From JAUIEH01 sp964483375 (GTDB lineage: Bacteria > Pseudomonadota > Alphaproteobacteria > Caulobacterales > Maricaulaceae): 53,791 nucleotides of DNA. Each line of letters opens with the position of its first letter. Position 1 is the first letter of the stretch. The position numbers and the translations under genes are program-made. Below are positions 7,836-16,067 of this stretch, one piece after another. The stretch is from assembly GCA_964483375.1 (NCBI GenBank), contig CAZABJ010000012.1, forward strand, positions 1 through 53,791. Direction: 5' to 3'. The notes below the pieces were generated by a model. The model had not been told where the DNA came from, made no database searches, and worked only from the letters and a program-made list of their open reading frames with translations.

Positions 7836-9677
7836 ATGCCGTCGCGCCTGACCCGTCCGTTTGCGTCCGTCGCTCTTGCGCTCACCATCGGTTTAGCCGC
7901 TTGCGGCGACCCCTCTTCTGCGCCTAGTCCCGAGCAAGCGCAAACGGCTGACCCCCCGGCGACGGACACGCCTGCGGCGGAGGGTGAGATCGCTGACGCG
8001 CCGTCCGCCCCAGCGGCCCCAGTCGCACCGGAGCCTGAGCCGGAACCGAGCCTGTTCATCGCTGCAGCGGATGCGCGTGCGGTCGATGCGGGCCTTGAGA
8101 TCTTGACCGCCGGCGGTTCTGCGGTGGATGCGGCGGTGGCCGTCCAGGCCGTGTTGGGCCTGGTCGAACCCCAAAGCTCCGGCATTGGCGGCGGCGCATT
8201 CTTGGTTCATTTCGACGCCGAGACCGGCGACGTCAGCGTGTATGACGGGCGAGAGACGGCGCCCGCAGGCGCCACGCCGGACATGTTTTTGGACGACTTG
8301 GGCGACCCATTCGGCTTCGGCCGGGCTGTGGCCAGCGGCCTCAGCGTGGGCGCGCCGGGCGTCATGGACATGCTCGCCATAGCCCATTCCAACCACGGAG
8401 CCCTTGAGTGGTCCGGCCTGTTCGCCGACGCCGAACGCTTGGGCGACCAGGGCTTTATCGTTTCCGAACGGCTCGCCGAAGTGATTGCATTCGCCGCGGA
8501 GTTCCATCCTGGGGTTACGCCCGACCGCACGCCCTATCTGTTTACGGAGGCCGGCGAGCCGCTGCCGTCCGGTCACCGGTTGGTGAATGCGGACTACGCC
8601 GAAACGATGCGTGCGCTGGCGGAAAACCCGCGCGCCCTTCTCGAGGGACCGCTCGCTGAGGCCATCGTCGCCGCGGCGACCGCCGAACCCGACCCCGGAA
8701 CGCTGAGCCTTCAGGATCTGGCCGGCTATAACGCCCGCCGGGTCGAGCCGATTTGCCGGCCGTTCCGAGAGCTCAGCGTCTGCGGCGCGCCGCCGCCCTC
8801 CTCTGGCGGTGTCGCCATGGCGATGATCCTCGGCATGCTCGACACGATCGATTTCACCGAGGCCGGCGCGGAGGATCCCGCCAATTGGGCGGTTTTCCTC
8901 GAAGCGCAGCGGCTCGCTTACGCCGACCGGGACCGCTTCGTTGGCGATGACGCGTTTTTCCCCGTGCCGGTTACGGGGCTTGTCGACCTGGAGCGCCTCG
9001 CCGCGCGCGCCGCCGCCATCAATCCTGACGCCGCCATGGCGCGGGCGGAGCCCGGCGACCCGTGGGCGTTCGACCCCGCCGACCCGCCCTCCGCGCCCAT
9101 CGGCGAAGACGCTACCGCTGAAACGCCCGGCACGAGCCACTTCGTCATCGTCGACGCCGCTGGGGACGTCGTGTCCATGACCACGACTGTGGAAGGCCCG
9201 TTCGGTTCAGCACGCATGGCCGGCGGGTTTTTCCTCAACAATCAGCTGACGGACTTTTCGTTCCGCCCGACCGACGCATCAGGCGCCCTGTCGGCGAACG
9301 CCGTCGCACCCGGCAAACGCCCCCGCTCTTCGATGTCGCCGACTATCGTTCTCTCTGCGGACGGCGGGTTTCTCTTCGCGACCGGGAGCCCTGGCGGAAA
9401 CTCGATCATCGCCTATGTGGCGAAGTCTCTCGTCGGCGTGTTGGCCTGGGGGCTTTCGCCGCAAGAAGCCGCTGACCTTCCCAACTTCGTCGCCCGCGGC
9501 GATGTGGTGCGGTTTGAGCCCGACCGAACGCCGCAGTCCTTGATCGACGCCTTGTCGGAACGCGGTTTCGTCTTGGAGCCCCGCCGCCTGACATCCGGGC
9601 TGCAGAGCGTCCTGCGCACTGAAGACGGCTATGTCGGGGCGGCCGACATCCGACGAGAAGGCGTCGTGGCGCCCTAA
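7836..9677 (+). CDS. ggt: Gamma-glutamyltransferase lipoprotein
   Basis: The 613-residue protein hydrolyses or transfers gamma-glutamyl groups, for example from glutathione. I place the start at the ATG at 7836, preceded by AAAGGGG, because it yields a lipoprotein signal with lipobox LAAC (Cys23); a longer in-frame reading from 7689 would bury this signal. Residues 24-65 are a Pro/Ala/Glu-rich linker. Family motifs are SSGIGGGAFLVHFD, the autoprocessing and nucleophile site GTSHF with Thr433, and PFGSARMAGGFFLNN plus RPRSSMSPT in the small subunit. Lipid anchoring would place it on the outer or inner membrane facing the periplasm, whereas the E. coli enzyme is soluble. Its stop TAA overlaps the opposing stop of the histidine kinase gene. 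Confidence 0.94.
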   Translation: MPSRLTRPFASVALALTIGLAACGDPSSAPSPEQAQTADPPATDTPAAEGEIADAPSAPAAPVAPEPEPEPSLFIAAADARAVDAGLEILTAGGSAVDAAVAVQAVLGLVEPQSSGIGGGAFLVHFDAETGDVSVYDGRETAPAGATPDMFLDDLGDPFGFGRAVASGLSVGAPGVMDMLAIAHSNHGALEWSGLFADAERLGDQGFIVSERLAEVIAFAAEFHPGVTPDRTPYLFTEAGEPLPSGHRLVNADYAETMRALAENPRALLEGPLAEAIVAAATAEPDPGTLSLQDLAGYNARRVEPICRPFRELSVCGAPPPSSGGVAMAMILGMLDTIDFTEAGAEDPANWAVFLEAQRLAYADRDRFVGDDAFFPVPVTGLVDLERLAARAAAINPDAAMARAEPGDPWAFDPADPPSAPIGEDATAETPGTSHFVIVDAAGDVVSMTTTVEGPFGSARMAGGFFLNNQLTDFSFRPTDASGALSANAVAPGKRPRSSMSPTIVLSADGGFLFATGSPGGNSIIAYVAKSLVGVLAWGLSPQEAADLPNFVARGDVVRFEPDRTPQSLIDALSERGFVLEPRRLTSGLQSVLRTEDGYVGAADIRREGVVAP

Positions 9678-11209
9678 AGCCGGCGGTCGGACTGCGCGCC
9701 GCCGGGCTCGGTCGGCGAACGCGGCCTTTCAGCGCCTCTCAGCCGGACCTCAAACGCGGTCCCTTCCGGGCCCGTTTGCGCCAACACCACGTCGCCCCCC
9801 TGGGCCCGCGCCAGCTCCCGCGCGATTGAGAGGCCCAAGCCCGAACCGCCCTTGCGCGTTGAGCTTGCGAAGGCTTCGAACAGCCGCTCGCGGGCGCGCT
9901 CGGGCACGCCAGGCCCGTCATCGCTGACCGTGACTGCGACGACCCCGTCCTCGGTCGCGGCGGTCAGCGTCAGCATGCCGGGGGTTTCCCGCTCGGCTTG
10001 GGCCGCCATGGCTTGGGCGGCGTTGCGCATGAGGTTGAGGAAGATCCGATGCAGGTGCTCAGGATCCGCCTCCACAGCCAGCGCGTCGTCCACGCGCATG
10101 TCCAAACCGGTATGTTCCTCAACCGCCGCGGCGGCGTCGTAAAACGCGTCTTCAAGCGCGGCGCGCAAGGGAACGACGGTCAATTGCGGTGAAGGCTCCT
10201 GCGCGCGACCATAAGCGAGAACGTCTTCGGCGAGGCGAACCCCGCGGTCGATCGCCCGAACCAGGCGTTCTGCGGGTCCGCGGACTTTCGGATCCGGGCT
10301 TGCGGCGAGCCGATCAGAGACAAGTTGGGCGCTTGTGAGCACGTTGCGCAAATCATGATTGATTTTGGCGACGGCGCTGCCCAGCGCGGCGAGGCGACCC
10401 TTTTGCCGAAGCGCTTGATTGAGTTCGGTCTGCATTTCGGCGAGCGCGGCCTCCGCATCGCCAATTTCGTCTCGGCGTCCGGAGGGGGTGATGAGACGGG
10501 CGGCGTCTTCGGGCGCTTCGCGGAACCGCGTCATCGCGCGTGCGAGCCGCCGCATGGGCCGCACGAACGTCATCGACACCGCCGCGAACAACGCCGCGCC
10601 GGTGATGAACGAAATCAAGAGCGAGAGCCAAAAGATGTTCCGGGAATAATCGAAGAGCGCCGTTTTGAGCGGCGCCTCGGCGAGCAGCACCTCAATGAAT
10701 TCGCCCTCGATGCGACGGCCCATGCGGGTGCGCTCAGTGGTGACGAGCAAATAGCGGCCTTCGGGCGCGAAAAACGTCATGCATGCGTCGATGATGGATT
10801 GGACGCGCGCCCCGATTGAGCCCGCCCCGCCGTCAACAGAGTTCAAGCGCACTGGGATCACCGGTCCTGGGGGCGGCGCGCCAGGCAAAACGACCTCGCT
10901 GCGCCCTTCCCGCATCAACCCCACCGCGAGCGCACCCGCGCCGTCGAGAAGTTCTGCGGCGAGGTCTTCCGACACCATGTCGTCGGGGGCGGCTTCTGCT
11001 GCGAGCGCAGCCAATTCGGCGGCCTGCACGCGCTCGGTCAACCACTGTGTGCGTCGATTGGCGGCGGAGGGCACGAAGATCAGAATTTCGGCGATCATGA
11101 CGAACAAGATCGCGAGTGCGAGCAGCTTTGCGGACATGCTCCTCAGGACGCCGCGCCCCAGCGCGCCGCGCACCGCAGATGCGGCGTCTTGCAGAATCAG
11201 CGGCGGCAT
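9674..11209 (-). CDS. Membrane sensor histidine kinase (orphan)
   Basis: The 511-residue protein is a two-transmembrane sensor kinase. TM1 is about 28-48, a periplasmic sensor region with a possible loop Cys143 runs to about 188, TM2 is about 191-215, and a HAMP linker follows. The DHp helix carries INHDLRN with phospho-acceptor His285. The ATPase domain shows the N box around Asn396 (NLMRNAAQA), DDGPG at 430-434 and GGSGLGLSIAREL. No response regulator lies nearby, so its partner is elsewhere. It is the last gene of a probable operon, 38 bases after the flavoprotein gene, and so may sense the state affected by that operon. Its final 4 bases overlap the end of ggt on the other strand. Confidence 0.92.
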   Translation of the reverse strand: MPPLILQDAASAVRGALGRGVLRSMSAKLLALAILFVMIAEILIFVPSAANRRTQWLTERVQAAELAALAAEAAPDDMVSEDLAAELLDGAGALAVGLMREGRSEVVLPGAPPPGPVIPVRLNSVDGGAGSIGARVQSIIDACMTFFAPEGRYLLVTTERTRMGRRIEGEFIEVLLAEAPLKTALFDYSRNIFWLSLLISFITGAALFAAVSMTFVRPMRRLARAMTRFREAPEDAARLITPSGRRDEIGDAEAALAEMQTELNQALRQKGRLAALGSAVAKINHDLRNVLTSAQLVSDRLAASPDPKVRGPAERLVRAIDRGVRLAEDVLAYGRAQEPSPQLTVVPLRAALEDAFYDAAAAVEEHTGLDMRVDDALAVEADPEHLHRIFLNLMRNAAQAMAAQAERETPGMLTLTAATEDGVVAVTVSDDGPGVPERARERLFEAFASSTRKGGSGLGLSIARELARAQGGDVVLAQTGPEGTAFEVRLRGAERPRSPTEPGGAQSDRRL

Positions 11210-11247
11210 ATGCGGCGGCGCTCCACTCAGGCAGGCCTCGGCCTACC

Positions 11248-12645
11248 TTACGGAAGACGCGCGAGCAAGCTGACCGCGCGGCGCGCGCTCCGCCCGAAAA
11301 CAACCGGCTCAAACCAAGCGCCGGCGGCGCGCTTGAGGATTTCCGAGCGGGTGGGATAGGCGGGCAGGAACGAGGCGAGCGCGGACAGTTTGACTTTGGC
11401 GTGCATCGCCAAAGCCGCCAGCGCTATGATTTCGCCCGCCCCCGGTCCGACCGCCGCAGCGCCGAGAAGACGGCCCTTCGCGGTGACCGTGAGACGCGCC
11501 TCGCCGCCGGTTTCACCTTCGGCTTGGGCGCGGTCATTGTCCTTGAAAGACCAGGTCGCGGGTCGCAGGCTGTGGCCTTGCCCTCGCGCGTCCTCTTCGC
11601 TCAACCCGATCCATGCGGCTTCGGGGTCGACATAGACCGCTTGGGGCGGCGGCGTGCGGTCGGCCCGGGCGGGCATGCGAAACGCGATGTTGCGCAGCGC
11701 GACGCTGGCATGGAAACCCGCCGCGTTTGTGAGCCCGCCAAACGCGGTCGCATCGCCCAACGCGAAGACCCTGGGGTTGGTGGTGCGCAGGCGCGCATCC
11801 GTCCGCACGCCTTCTGCGTCGGTTTCAATCCCCGCTTCGGCCAAACCCAAGCCCTCGACGCGAGGACGCCGCCCCGCCGCAGCGACCAGCGCGCCCGCGA
11901 CGACGCGGTCGCCGGTCGAAAGCTGCAGCGCCAAAGCGCCGTTCTCTCGCGCGCCCGCGACAATGCGGGTGCTTAACCGAACCTCGACGCCGTCGCGTTT
12001 CAGGGCCTCGAGGATGGGGTCGGAAACAAACGCCGGCGCGCCGGGGAGGAGGCGTGACCTCTGTTCGATCAAAGTGACCTGCACGCCAAGGCGGGCGAAG
12101 GCTTGGGACAGCTCCACGCCGATCGGACCGCCGCCGAGAACCGTGAGCGCTTCGGGCGGCGCCTCCAGTGACCACACGGTGTCGCTCGTGAGCATGTCGG
12201 ACGTCGCCAGGCCCTCGATGGCCGGCGCGATCGGTTCGGACCCCGTGGCGAGGGCGAAGCGCTTGGCTTGAAACCGCCGGCCGTCCGCGCTGAGCGTCCG
12301 GGCGTCGAGAAACCGAGCGGGCGCGCGCACGACAGTGGCGCCGAGGCCTTCGAAACGCTCCTGGCTGTCATGGGGCGCGATGGCGGCGATGGCGCGACGC
12401 ACTTCGCTCATGGCTTCCAAAAAGGCGGCCTCGCGCGAGACGGTTTGTCCCGCAGCCCGCCGCCGCGCCACGCGGACGGCCGTCGCAAGCAAGGCTTTAG
12501 ACGGCACGCAGCCGCGATTGAGGCAATCCCCGCCCATCTCGCCTGGTTCGAAGAGAACGGTTGAGAGCCCAAGCCGCGCCGCGCCCGCGGCCAAGGACAG
12601 GCCCGCAGCACCCCCGCCCAAGACGGCGAGGTGAAAGCGTTCCAT
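11248..12645 (-). CDS. MerA-like FAD/NAD(P) disulfide oxidoreductase
   Basis: The 465-residue flavoprotein belongs to the pyridine-nucleotide disulfide oxidoreductase class. It has the FAD Rossmann motif LGGGAAGLSLAAGAARLG, the redox pair GGDCLNRGCVPSKALL (Cys-x4-Cys), the NAD(P)-binding LGGGPIGVELSQAF, and a C-terminal dimerisation domain with PAYPTRSEI where lipoamide dehydrogenase has its catalytic His-Glu. No terminal Cys pair of true mercuric reductase is present, so metal reduction is unlikely. I use the ATG at 12645; the frame stays open far upstream through the neighbouring gene, but that part is only its shadow. A TVP38-type membrane gene ends 11 bases upstream, a pairing often seen and sometimes fused, whose function is unknown. 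Confidence 0.92.
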   Translation of the reverse strand: MERFHLAVLGGGAAGLSLAAGAARLGLSTVLFEPGEMGGDCLNRGCVPSKALLATAVRVARRRAAGQTVSREAAFLEAMSEVRRAIAAIAPHDSQERFEGLGATVVRAPARFLDARTLSADGRRFQAKRFALATGSEPIAPAIEGLATSDMLTSDTVWSLEAPPEALTVLGGGPIGVELSQAFARLGVQVTLIEQRSRLLPGAPAFVSDPILEALKRDGVEVRLSTRIVAGARENGALALQLSTGDRVVAGALVAAAGRRPRVEGLGLAEAGIETDAEGVRTDARLRTTNPRVFALGDATAFGGLTNAAGFHASVALRNIAFRMPARADRTPPPQAVYVDPEAAWIGLSEEDARGQGHSLRPATWSFKDNDRAQAEGETGGEARLTVTAKGRLLGAAAVGPGAGEIIALAALAMHAKVKLSALASFLPAYPTRSEILKRAAGAWFEPVVFGRSARRAVSLLARLP

Positions 12646-12656
12646 GCCGGGCGCGC

Positions 12657-13451
12657 TCACCCGCGCGCGTCTCCCAGCACGCCCAAGCGGCGGAGAATGA
12701 TGGGAATGAAGGCGAGCATGGCGAGCATCCCCATGGCGATGAGGACCTTGGGCTCGAACAGGACCGACCCCAACGCCAGCTGGCCGCCTTCGGCGATGAT
12801 CTCGCCCGCCCCCGCACCGAGCGTGGCGTATGCGAACGCGCCGGGGATCATGCCGAGCATCGAGGCGGCCACGAAGGTGCGGATCTTCACGTCGAAAAAC
12901 GCCGGAGCGGCGTTGACCAGGAAGAACGGCAGCGGAATCAGCCTCAGTGTCAAAAGGTATGAGAAGGCGTCGCGTTCGAACCCGGCCTTGAACTGCTGTA
13001 CGCGCGGGCCGGCTTTCGCCTCCAACACGCCGCGCAGCGCAGTGCGTGCGGCGACGAATAGAAGCGTCGCGCCGATCGTGGCCCCCAACCAGGAATAAAC
13101 GGCGCCCTGAAACCAGCCGAACAAGAGCCCGCCGGCGATCGTGAACCACAACGCGCCCGGCAGAGATATCGAGGCGGCGAGCGCATAGATGAGGATGAAA
13201 CACAAAGCGGTGGAGAACGGTCGCGCCTCCGCCCAGCCGCGCCATTGCTCATAGTTTTCTCTGAGGGTCTCAAGGGAGATTTCGCGGTGGAGCCCGGTTG
13301 CGAACACCAGCGCCAAGCCCAACGCGATAAGCGCGATCGGTCCGAACCGGCGCGCCGTGCGCAGCCATCGCCGCGGAGGCGTCGCGGGTGCGGGGTTGGC
13401 GGCGGAAGGCTGGTCGGACCGAGCGGAAGGAGGGGCGTGGTGAACTGTCAT
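12657..13451 (-). CDS. TVP38/TMEM64-family membrane protein (DedA/VTT fold)
   Basis: The 264-residue polytopic protein has an N-terminal cytoplasmic Pro/Arg-rich segment, a first TM helix (about 36-54), and then the VTT-domain signature: FILIYALAASISLPGALWFTIAGGLLFGWFQG and the pair of re-entrant glycine-rich segments with RTALRG, followed by LRLIPLPFFLVN. Families with this fold include DedA and TMEM41B-like lipid scramblases, and in bacteria they influence membrane lipid balance. It lies 62 bases downstream of the ATP-grasp gene and 11 bases upstream of the flavoprotein gene, all on one strand. A functional link between lipid handling and the flavoprotein is inferred only from the recurring neighbourhood. 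Confidence 0.9.
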   Translation of the reverse strand: MTVHHAPPSARSDQPSAANPAPATPPRRWLRTARRFGPIALIALGLALVFATGLHREISLETLRENYEQWRGWAEARPFSTALCFILIYALAASISLPGALWFTIAGGLLFGWFQGAVYSWLGATIGATLLFVAARTALRGVLEAKAGPRVQQFKAGFERDAFSYLLTLRLIPLPFFLVNAAPAFFDVKIRTFVAASMLGMIPGAFAYATLGAGAGEIIAEGGQLALGSVLFEPKVLIAMGMLAMLAFIPIILRRLGVLGDARG

Positions 13452-13481
13452 AGACGCAACCGTAACGCATCCCGGCCGGTC

Positions 13482-13498
13482 CGCCTCATCACGAGGCG
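13482..13498 (-). other. Intergenic hairpin in the six-gene minus-strand run
   Basis: A 6-bp perfect inverted repeat (CGCCTC/GAGGCG, 5-base loop) lies between the ATP-grasp and TVP38 genes. It has no T-tract, so it is more likely an mRNA-processing or partial-attenuation hairpin than a full terminator. It may also be chance in GC-rich DNA. Confidence 0.25.
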
Positions 13499-13513
13499 CC
13501 CGCGGCGCGTCAC

Positions 13514-14485
13514 TCAGCCGTGAGACCCCGCATTCGCGTCCCCGAATGACGCCATCGCAAGCTGAGCGCGGGCGGCGGGCTCCGTCGGGATGCGGTCCAA
13601 ACTGTCGACGAACGCCAAACGCGGCTTCAAGCCGGCGCGATTGGCCACTTGAATGGCGATGCCGGGGCGCGCATTGACCTCAAGCATGGTCGGTCCGTGC
13701 TCTTCGTCGATAACCAGGTCGACGCCGACATAGCCAAGCCCCAACGCCTCCCCAAGCGCCGCGGCGATCTCAAGCGCTCCGGACCAATCGGGAACCTCGA
13801 AGCCGGCGACAGGGGTCTCAAAGTCCGGATGCAGCTCGATCAGCCGACCATGGCAAATCGCACTGCTCGTGCAGCCGCTCGCCATGTCAACGCCCGCTCC
13901 GACCCCGCCGACATGAAGGTTCGCCTTGCCGTCCGAGGCGGAGGTGGGAAGGCGCAGCATCGCCATCAGCGGGACGCCGCGATAAACGATGATCCGCAAG
14001 TCGGGCACGCCGCGGAAGGATATGGCGGCGAAGGCGGAGTGGGGGCGCAGCCTCTGCTCCACAAGCACGCGATCCGAACCGCCCCCGAACGAATACATTC
14101 CGCCCAGGCAATTGTTGACGTGATAGCGAACGTCATCCCAGCCCACCAATTGGCCGGACGTCTTCCGCAATCCCGACTTTCCAACCCCGCCGATGACCAA
14201 GATGCCGCCGCCGCCAGAGCCGCGCGCAGGTTTCGCCACGAAACTCCGATGCCGGTCGGCCACGTCCCGCAGCCGTTGGAAATGTCCTGGGAACTCCAAG
14301 ATCGCGTATTCTTCCGGCACCCGCACGCCGGCCTCGATTGCGAGCCGTTTGGTGGTGATCTTGTCATCGACGCGGGGGTAAAGCCGGCGCGGATTGTTCT
14401 TCAACACGCCCTGAAGGTTCCGCTCGTTAATGCCGAGAACGCCCGCCATGCGCAGGCCTTTGTGGATCGTGAGCGGATTGATCAC
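13514..14485 (-). CDS. Alpha-L-glutamate ligase-like ATP-grasp protein
   Basis: The 323-residue product matches the RimK-related 'alpha-L-glutamate ligase-like' ATP-grasp family. Residues 17-60 contain GINERNLQGV and LYPRVDDKITTKRLA. The ATP-grasp lysine and glycine-rich loop follow in FVAKPARGSGGGGILVIGG, and the metal-binding acidic and Asn residues lie in LGLGYVGVDLVIDEEHGPTMLEVNARPGI near residues 255-285. ATP-grasp ligases activate a carboxylate as acyl-phosphate and join it to an amine, here probably adding glutamate-like residues to a peptide or protein. The ATG overlaps the stop of the upstream inactive-transglutaminase gene (ATGA), so translation is coupled. With the upstream protease gene it forms a recognised but biochemically poorly defined three-gene module. 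Confidence 0.9.
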   Translation of the reverse strand: MINPLTIHKGLRMAGVLGINERNLQGVLKNNPRRLYPRVDDKITTKRLAIEAGVRVPEEYAILEFPGHFQRLRDVADRHRSFVAKPARGSGGGGILVIGGVGKSGLRKTSGQLVGWDDVRYHVNNCLGGMYSFGGGSDRVLVEQRLRPHSAFAAISFRGVPDLRIIVYRGVPLMAMLRLPTSASDGKANLHVGGVGAGVDMASGCTSSAICHGRLIELHPDFETPVAGFEVPDWSGALEIAAALGEALGLGYVGVDLVIDEEHGPTMLEVNARPGIAIQVANRAGLKPRLAFVDSLDRIPTEPAARAQLAMASFGDANAGSHG

Positions 14486-16056
14486 GCCTGGTCTCGCTCT
14501 GCGAACATGCGGAACCGCAGATATTCGGTGAGTTTATAGCCGTTGTAGCGGCCAAGCATGATCATCAGCGCGAGCGCTGCGAGAAGAAGCTCGGGGAAGG
14601 TGAACGCCACATGCTCGATAAGCCGGTTGGTGGTGACGAAGTAGCAAATCACCGCGGCGAGCAGACTGCCCGCGCCCTGCACCAAGGCCTCCCGCGCGCC
14701 GAACTCGTCCCAAGTGAGAGACATGCGTTCGATGGTCATGGTGAGAATGACCAAGGGGAAGAGGGAAATCGACAATCCCAACGGAATGTTGAACGCCGTC
14801 CCGACCAGCGCGATCAGCGCCATCATCAGCGTCACCAGGGTCAGGATCGCCGCCAAGCGCGGGACCACCAAGAGCTGGAGCCGGTCGAAATAGGCGCGCA
14901 GCGACAGCCCGATGAACACGATGCCGGTAAAGAGGATCACGCCGGTCAAAAGCGAGGTCTCTCGGAACGAAAGCGCGATCAGCACCGGCATGAACGTGCC
15001 GAAACTGGCCAAGCCGACGACTTGGCGCAAGAACGCGATAACCAGAGCTCCGACCGGCACCAGGAGCAGCACTTCAAAGACGTCCTGGGCGTGAAGCGGC
15101 AGATTGTACAAGGACAGCGCAGCGAGCAGCGGCGCGCGCTCAGACCCTTGTCGAAGCGCCTCAGTGACGGCGTCCTCAGGACGCCGCTCCACGGCGTAGG
15201 AGACATACACGTCGCGCACGCCCGAATGCCGCACAAGCGACCGGTCGGTGGTCGACAACGGCATCAGCATGTCGGCGTCCAAGTCGTCGCCGGTCAGCGG
15301 ATCGATCGCCCGCCATTGGTCTCGGGACCAATACTCCACCCATTCCACGATGGGCACGTCCCGGGCGGAGGCCTCGATCCGCAAGCCCGCGACACGGCGC
15401 GCCGGCACATCCGCAGCGTTCAGAACAACCGAAAGCCGGCGCGCGGGTTCACCCAATCCGCGCGGACCGCCCGCCCGCAGCGCTTGCACCTCGGGATCGT
15501 TGCCGACCGCGAGAATCTGAACGATTTGATCGATGAACCCGTCTTGGTCCGCCGAGCCCTCCTCTGCGCGAGAGATGATATTGTCCAACGCGAACAAGAA
15601 CGGCGTTTGCTCCTCGCGCGCCGCGGCCGCGCGGGTTTCTGCGTCATAGGGCGAGCGCGCGCGGGGGGGCGGTGCGGCGCGATCCATGCCGCTGTCCAGG
15701 TCGACAAGGGTGGCGCGGTAGAACACGGTCGCGCGCGTGGCGAGGCTGCGCCGTTCAAATTCCGCGAACCGATCCGAACCATTGCGCAATCGCGTGCGGC
15801 GCACCCCGAAACCGGAAGGCGTGAGGTAGCTTTCATTGAGCACTAAGAGATGCTCGGTGTCCTGAGCGCGCGCGATCCGGACCTCGGCCGAGCCGCCGCG
15901 GCCCACGAATTCGATCTTCGCCTCGAGATCCCAGAACTCGGTCTCTTCCCCCGGCGTCGCCGGGAAGCCCAGCACCTGATGCTTATAGGCGAACACGCCC
16001 AAGCCGATGGCGCCCAGCACGATGCAAGCCACCCATACACGCGCGGATCGGAACAT
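14482..16056 (-). CDS. Inactive transglutaminase fused to seven transmembrane helices
   Basis: The 524-residue protein starts with a signal-anchor TM helix (about 6-24). A periplasmic region follows that contains a transglutaminase-like fold, recognisable from VVLNAADVPARRVAGL and VEWVEYWSRDQWRAIDP. The Asp is kept, but the usual His before the Trp (HAW) is replaced and no catalytic Cys is present, so the domain should be inactive and may bind a peptide. Residues from about 305 on form six to seven TM helices rich in Leu, Ile and Val, then a basic tail. It starts 11 bases after the retropepsin-like gene and overlaps the ATP-grasp gene by 4 bases. The family always travels with these two partners; a role as membrane sensor or scaffold is inference. 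Confidence 0.9.
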   Translation of the reverse strand: MFRSARVWVACIVLGAIGLGVFAYKHQVLGFPATPGEETEFWDLEAKIEFVGRGGSAEVRIARAQDTEHLLVLNESYLTPSGFGVRRTRLRNGSDRFAEFERRSLATRATVFYRATLVDLDSGMDRAAPPPRARSPYDAETRAAAAREEQTPFLFALDNIISRAEEGSADQDGFIDQIVQILAVGNDPEVQALRAGGPRGLGEPARRLSVVLNAADVPARRVAGLRIEASARDVPIVEWVEYWSRDQWRAIDPLTGDDLDADMLMPLSTTDRSLVRHSGVRDVYVSYAVERRPEDAVTEALRQGSERAPLLAALSLYNLPLHAQDVFEVLLLVPVGALVIAFLRQVVGLASFGTFMPVLIALSFRETSLLTGVILFTGIVFIGLSLRAYFDRLQLLVVPRLAAILTLVTLMMALIALVGTAFNIPLGLSISLFPLVILTMTIERMSLTWDEFGAREALVQGAGSLLAAVICYFVTTNRLIEHVAFTFPELLLAALALMIMLGRYNGYKLTEYLRFRMFAERDQA

Positions 16057-16067
16057 GGCGCGGGTCC

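Noticed and set aside
7893..9140. Minus-strand frame of 415 codons opposite ggt
   Set aside because: Composition is Arg/Gly-rich without domains. ggt itself has a signal peptide and all family motifs.
11248..12645. Mercuric reductase assignment for the flavoprotein
   Set aside because: The N-terminal metal-binding domain and the C-terminal Cys pair are missing, and no mer genes are nearby.
12646..13245. Open frame that would fuse 200 residues to the N-terminus of the MerA-like flavoprotein
   Set aside because: It is an Arg/His-rich shadow of the TVP38 gene in another frame. The true flavoprotein start at 12645 gives the normal N-terminus, and the TVP38 product has clear membrane helices.
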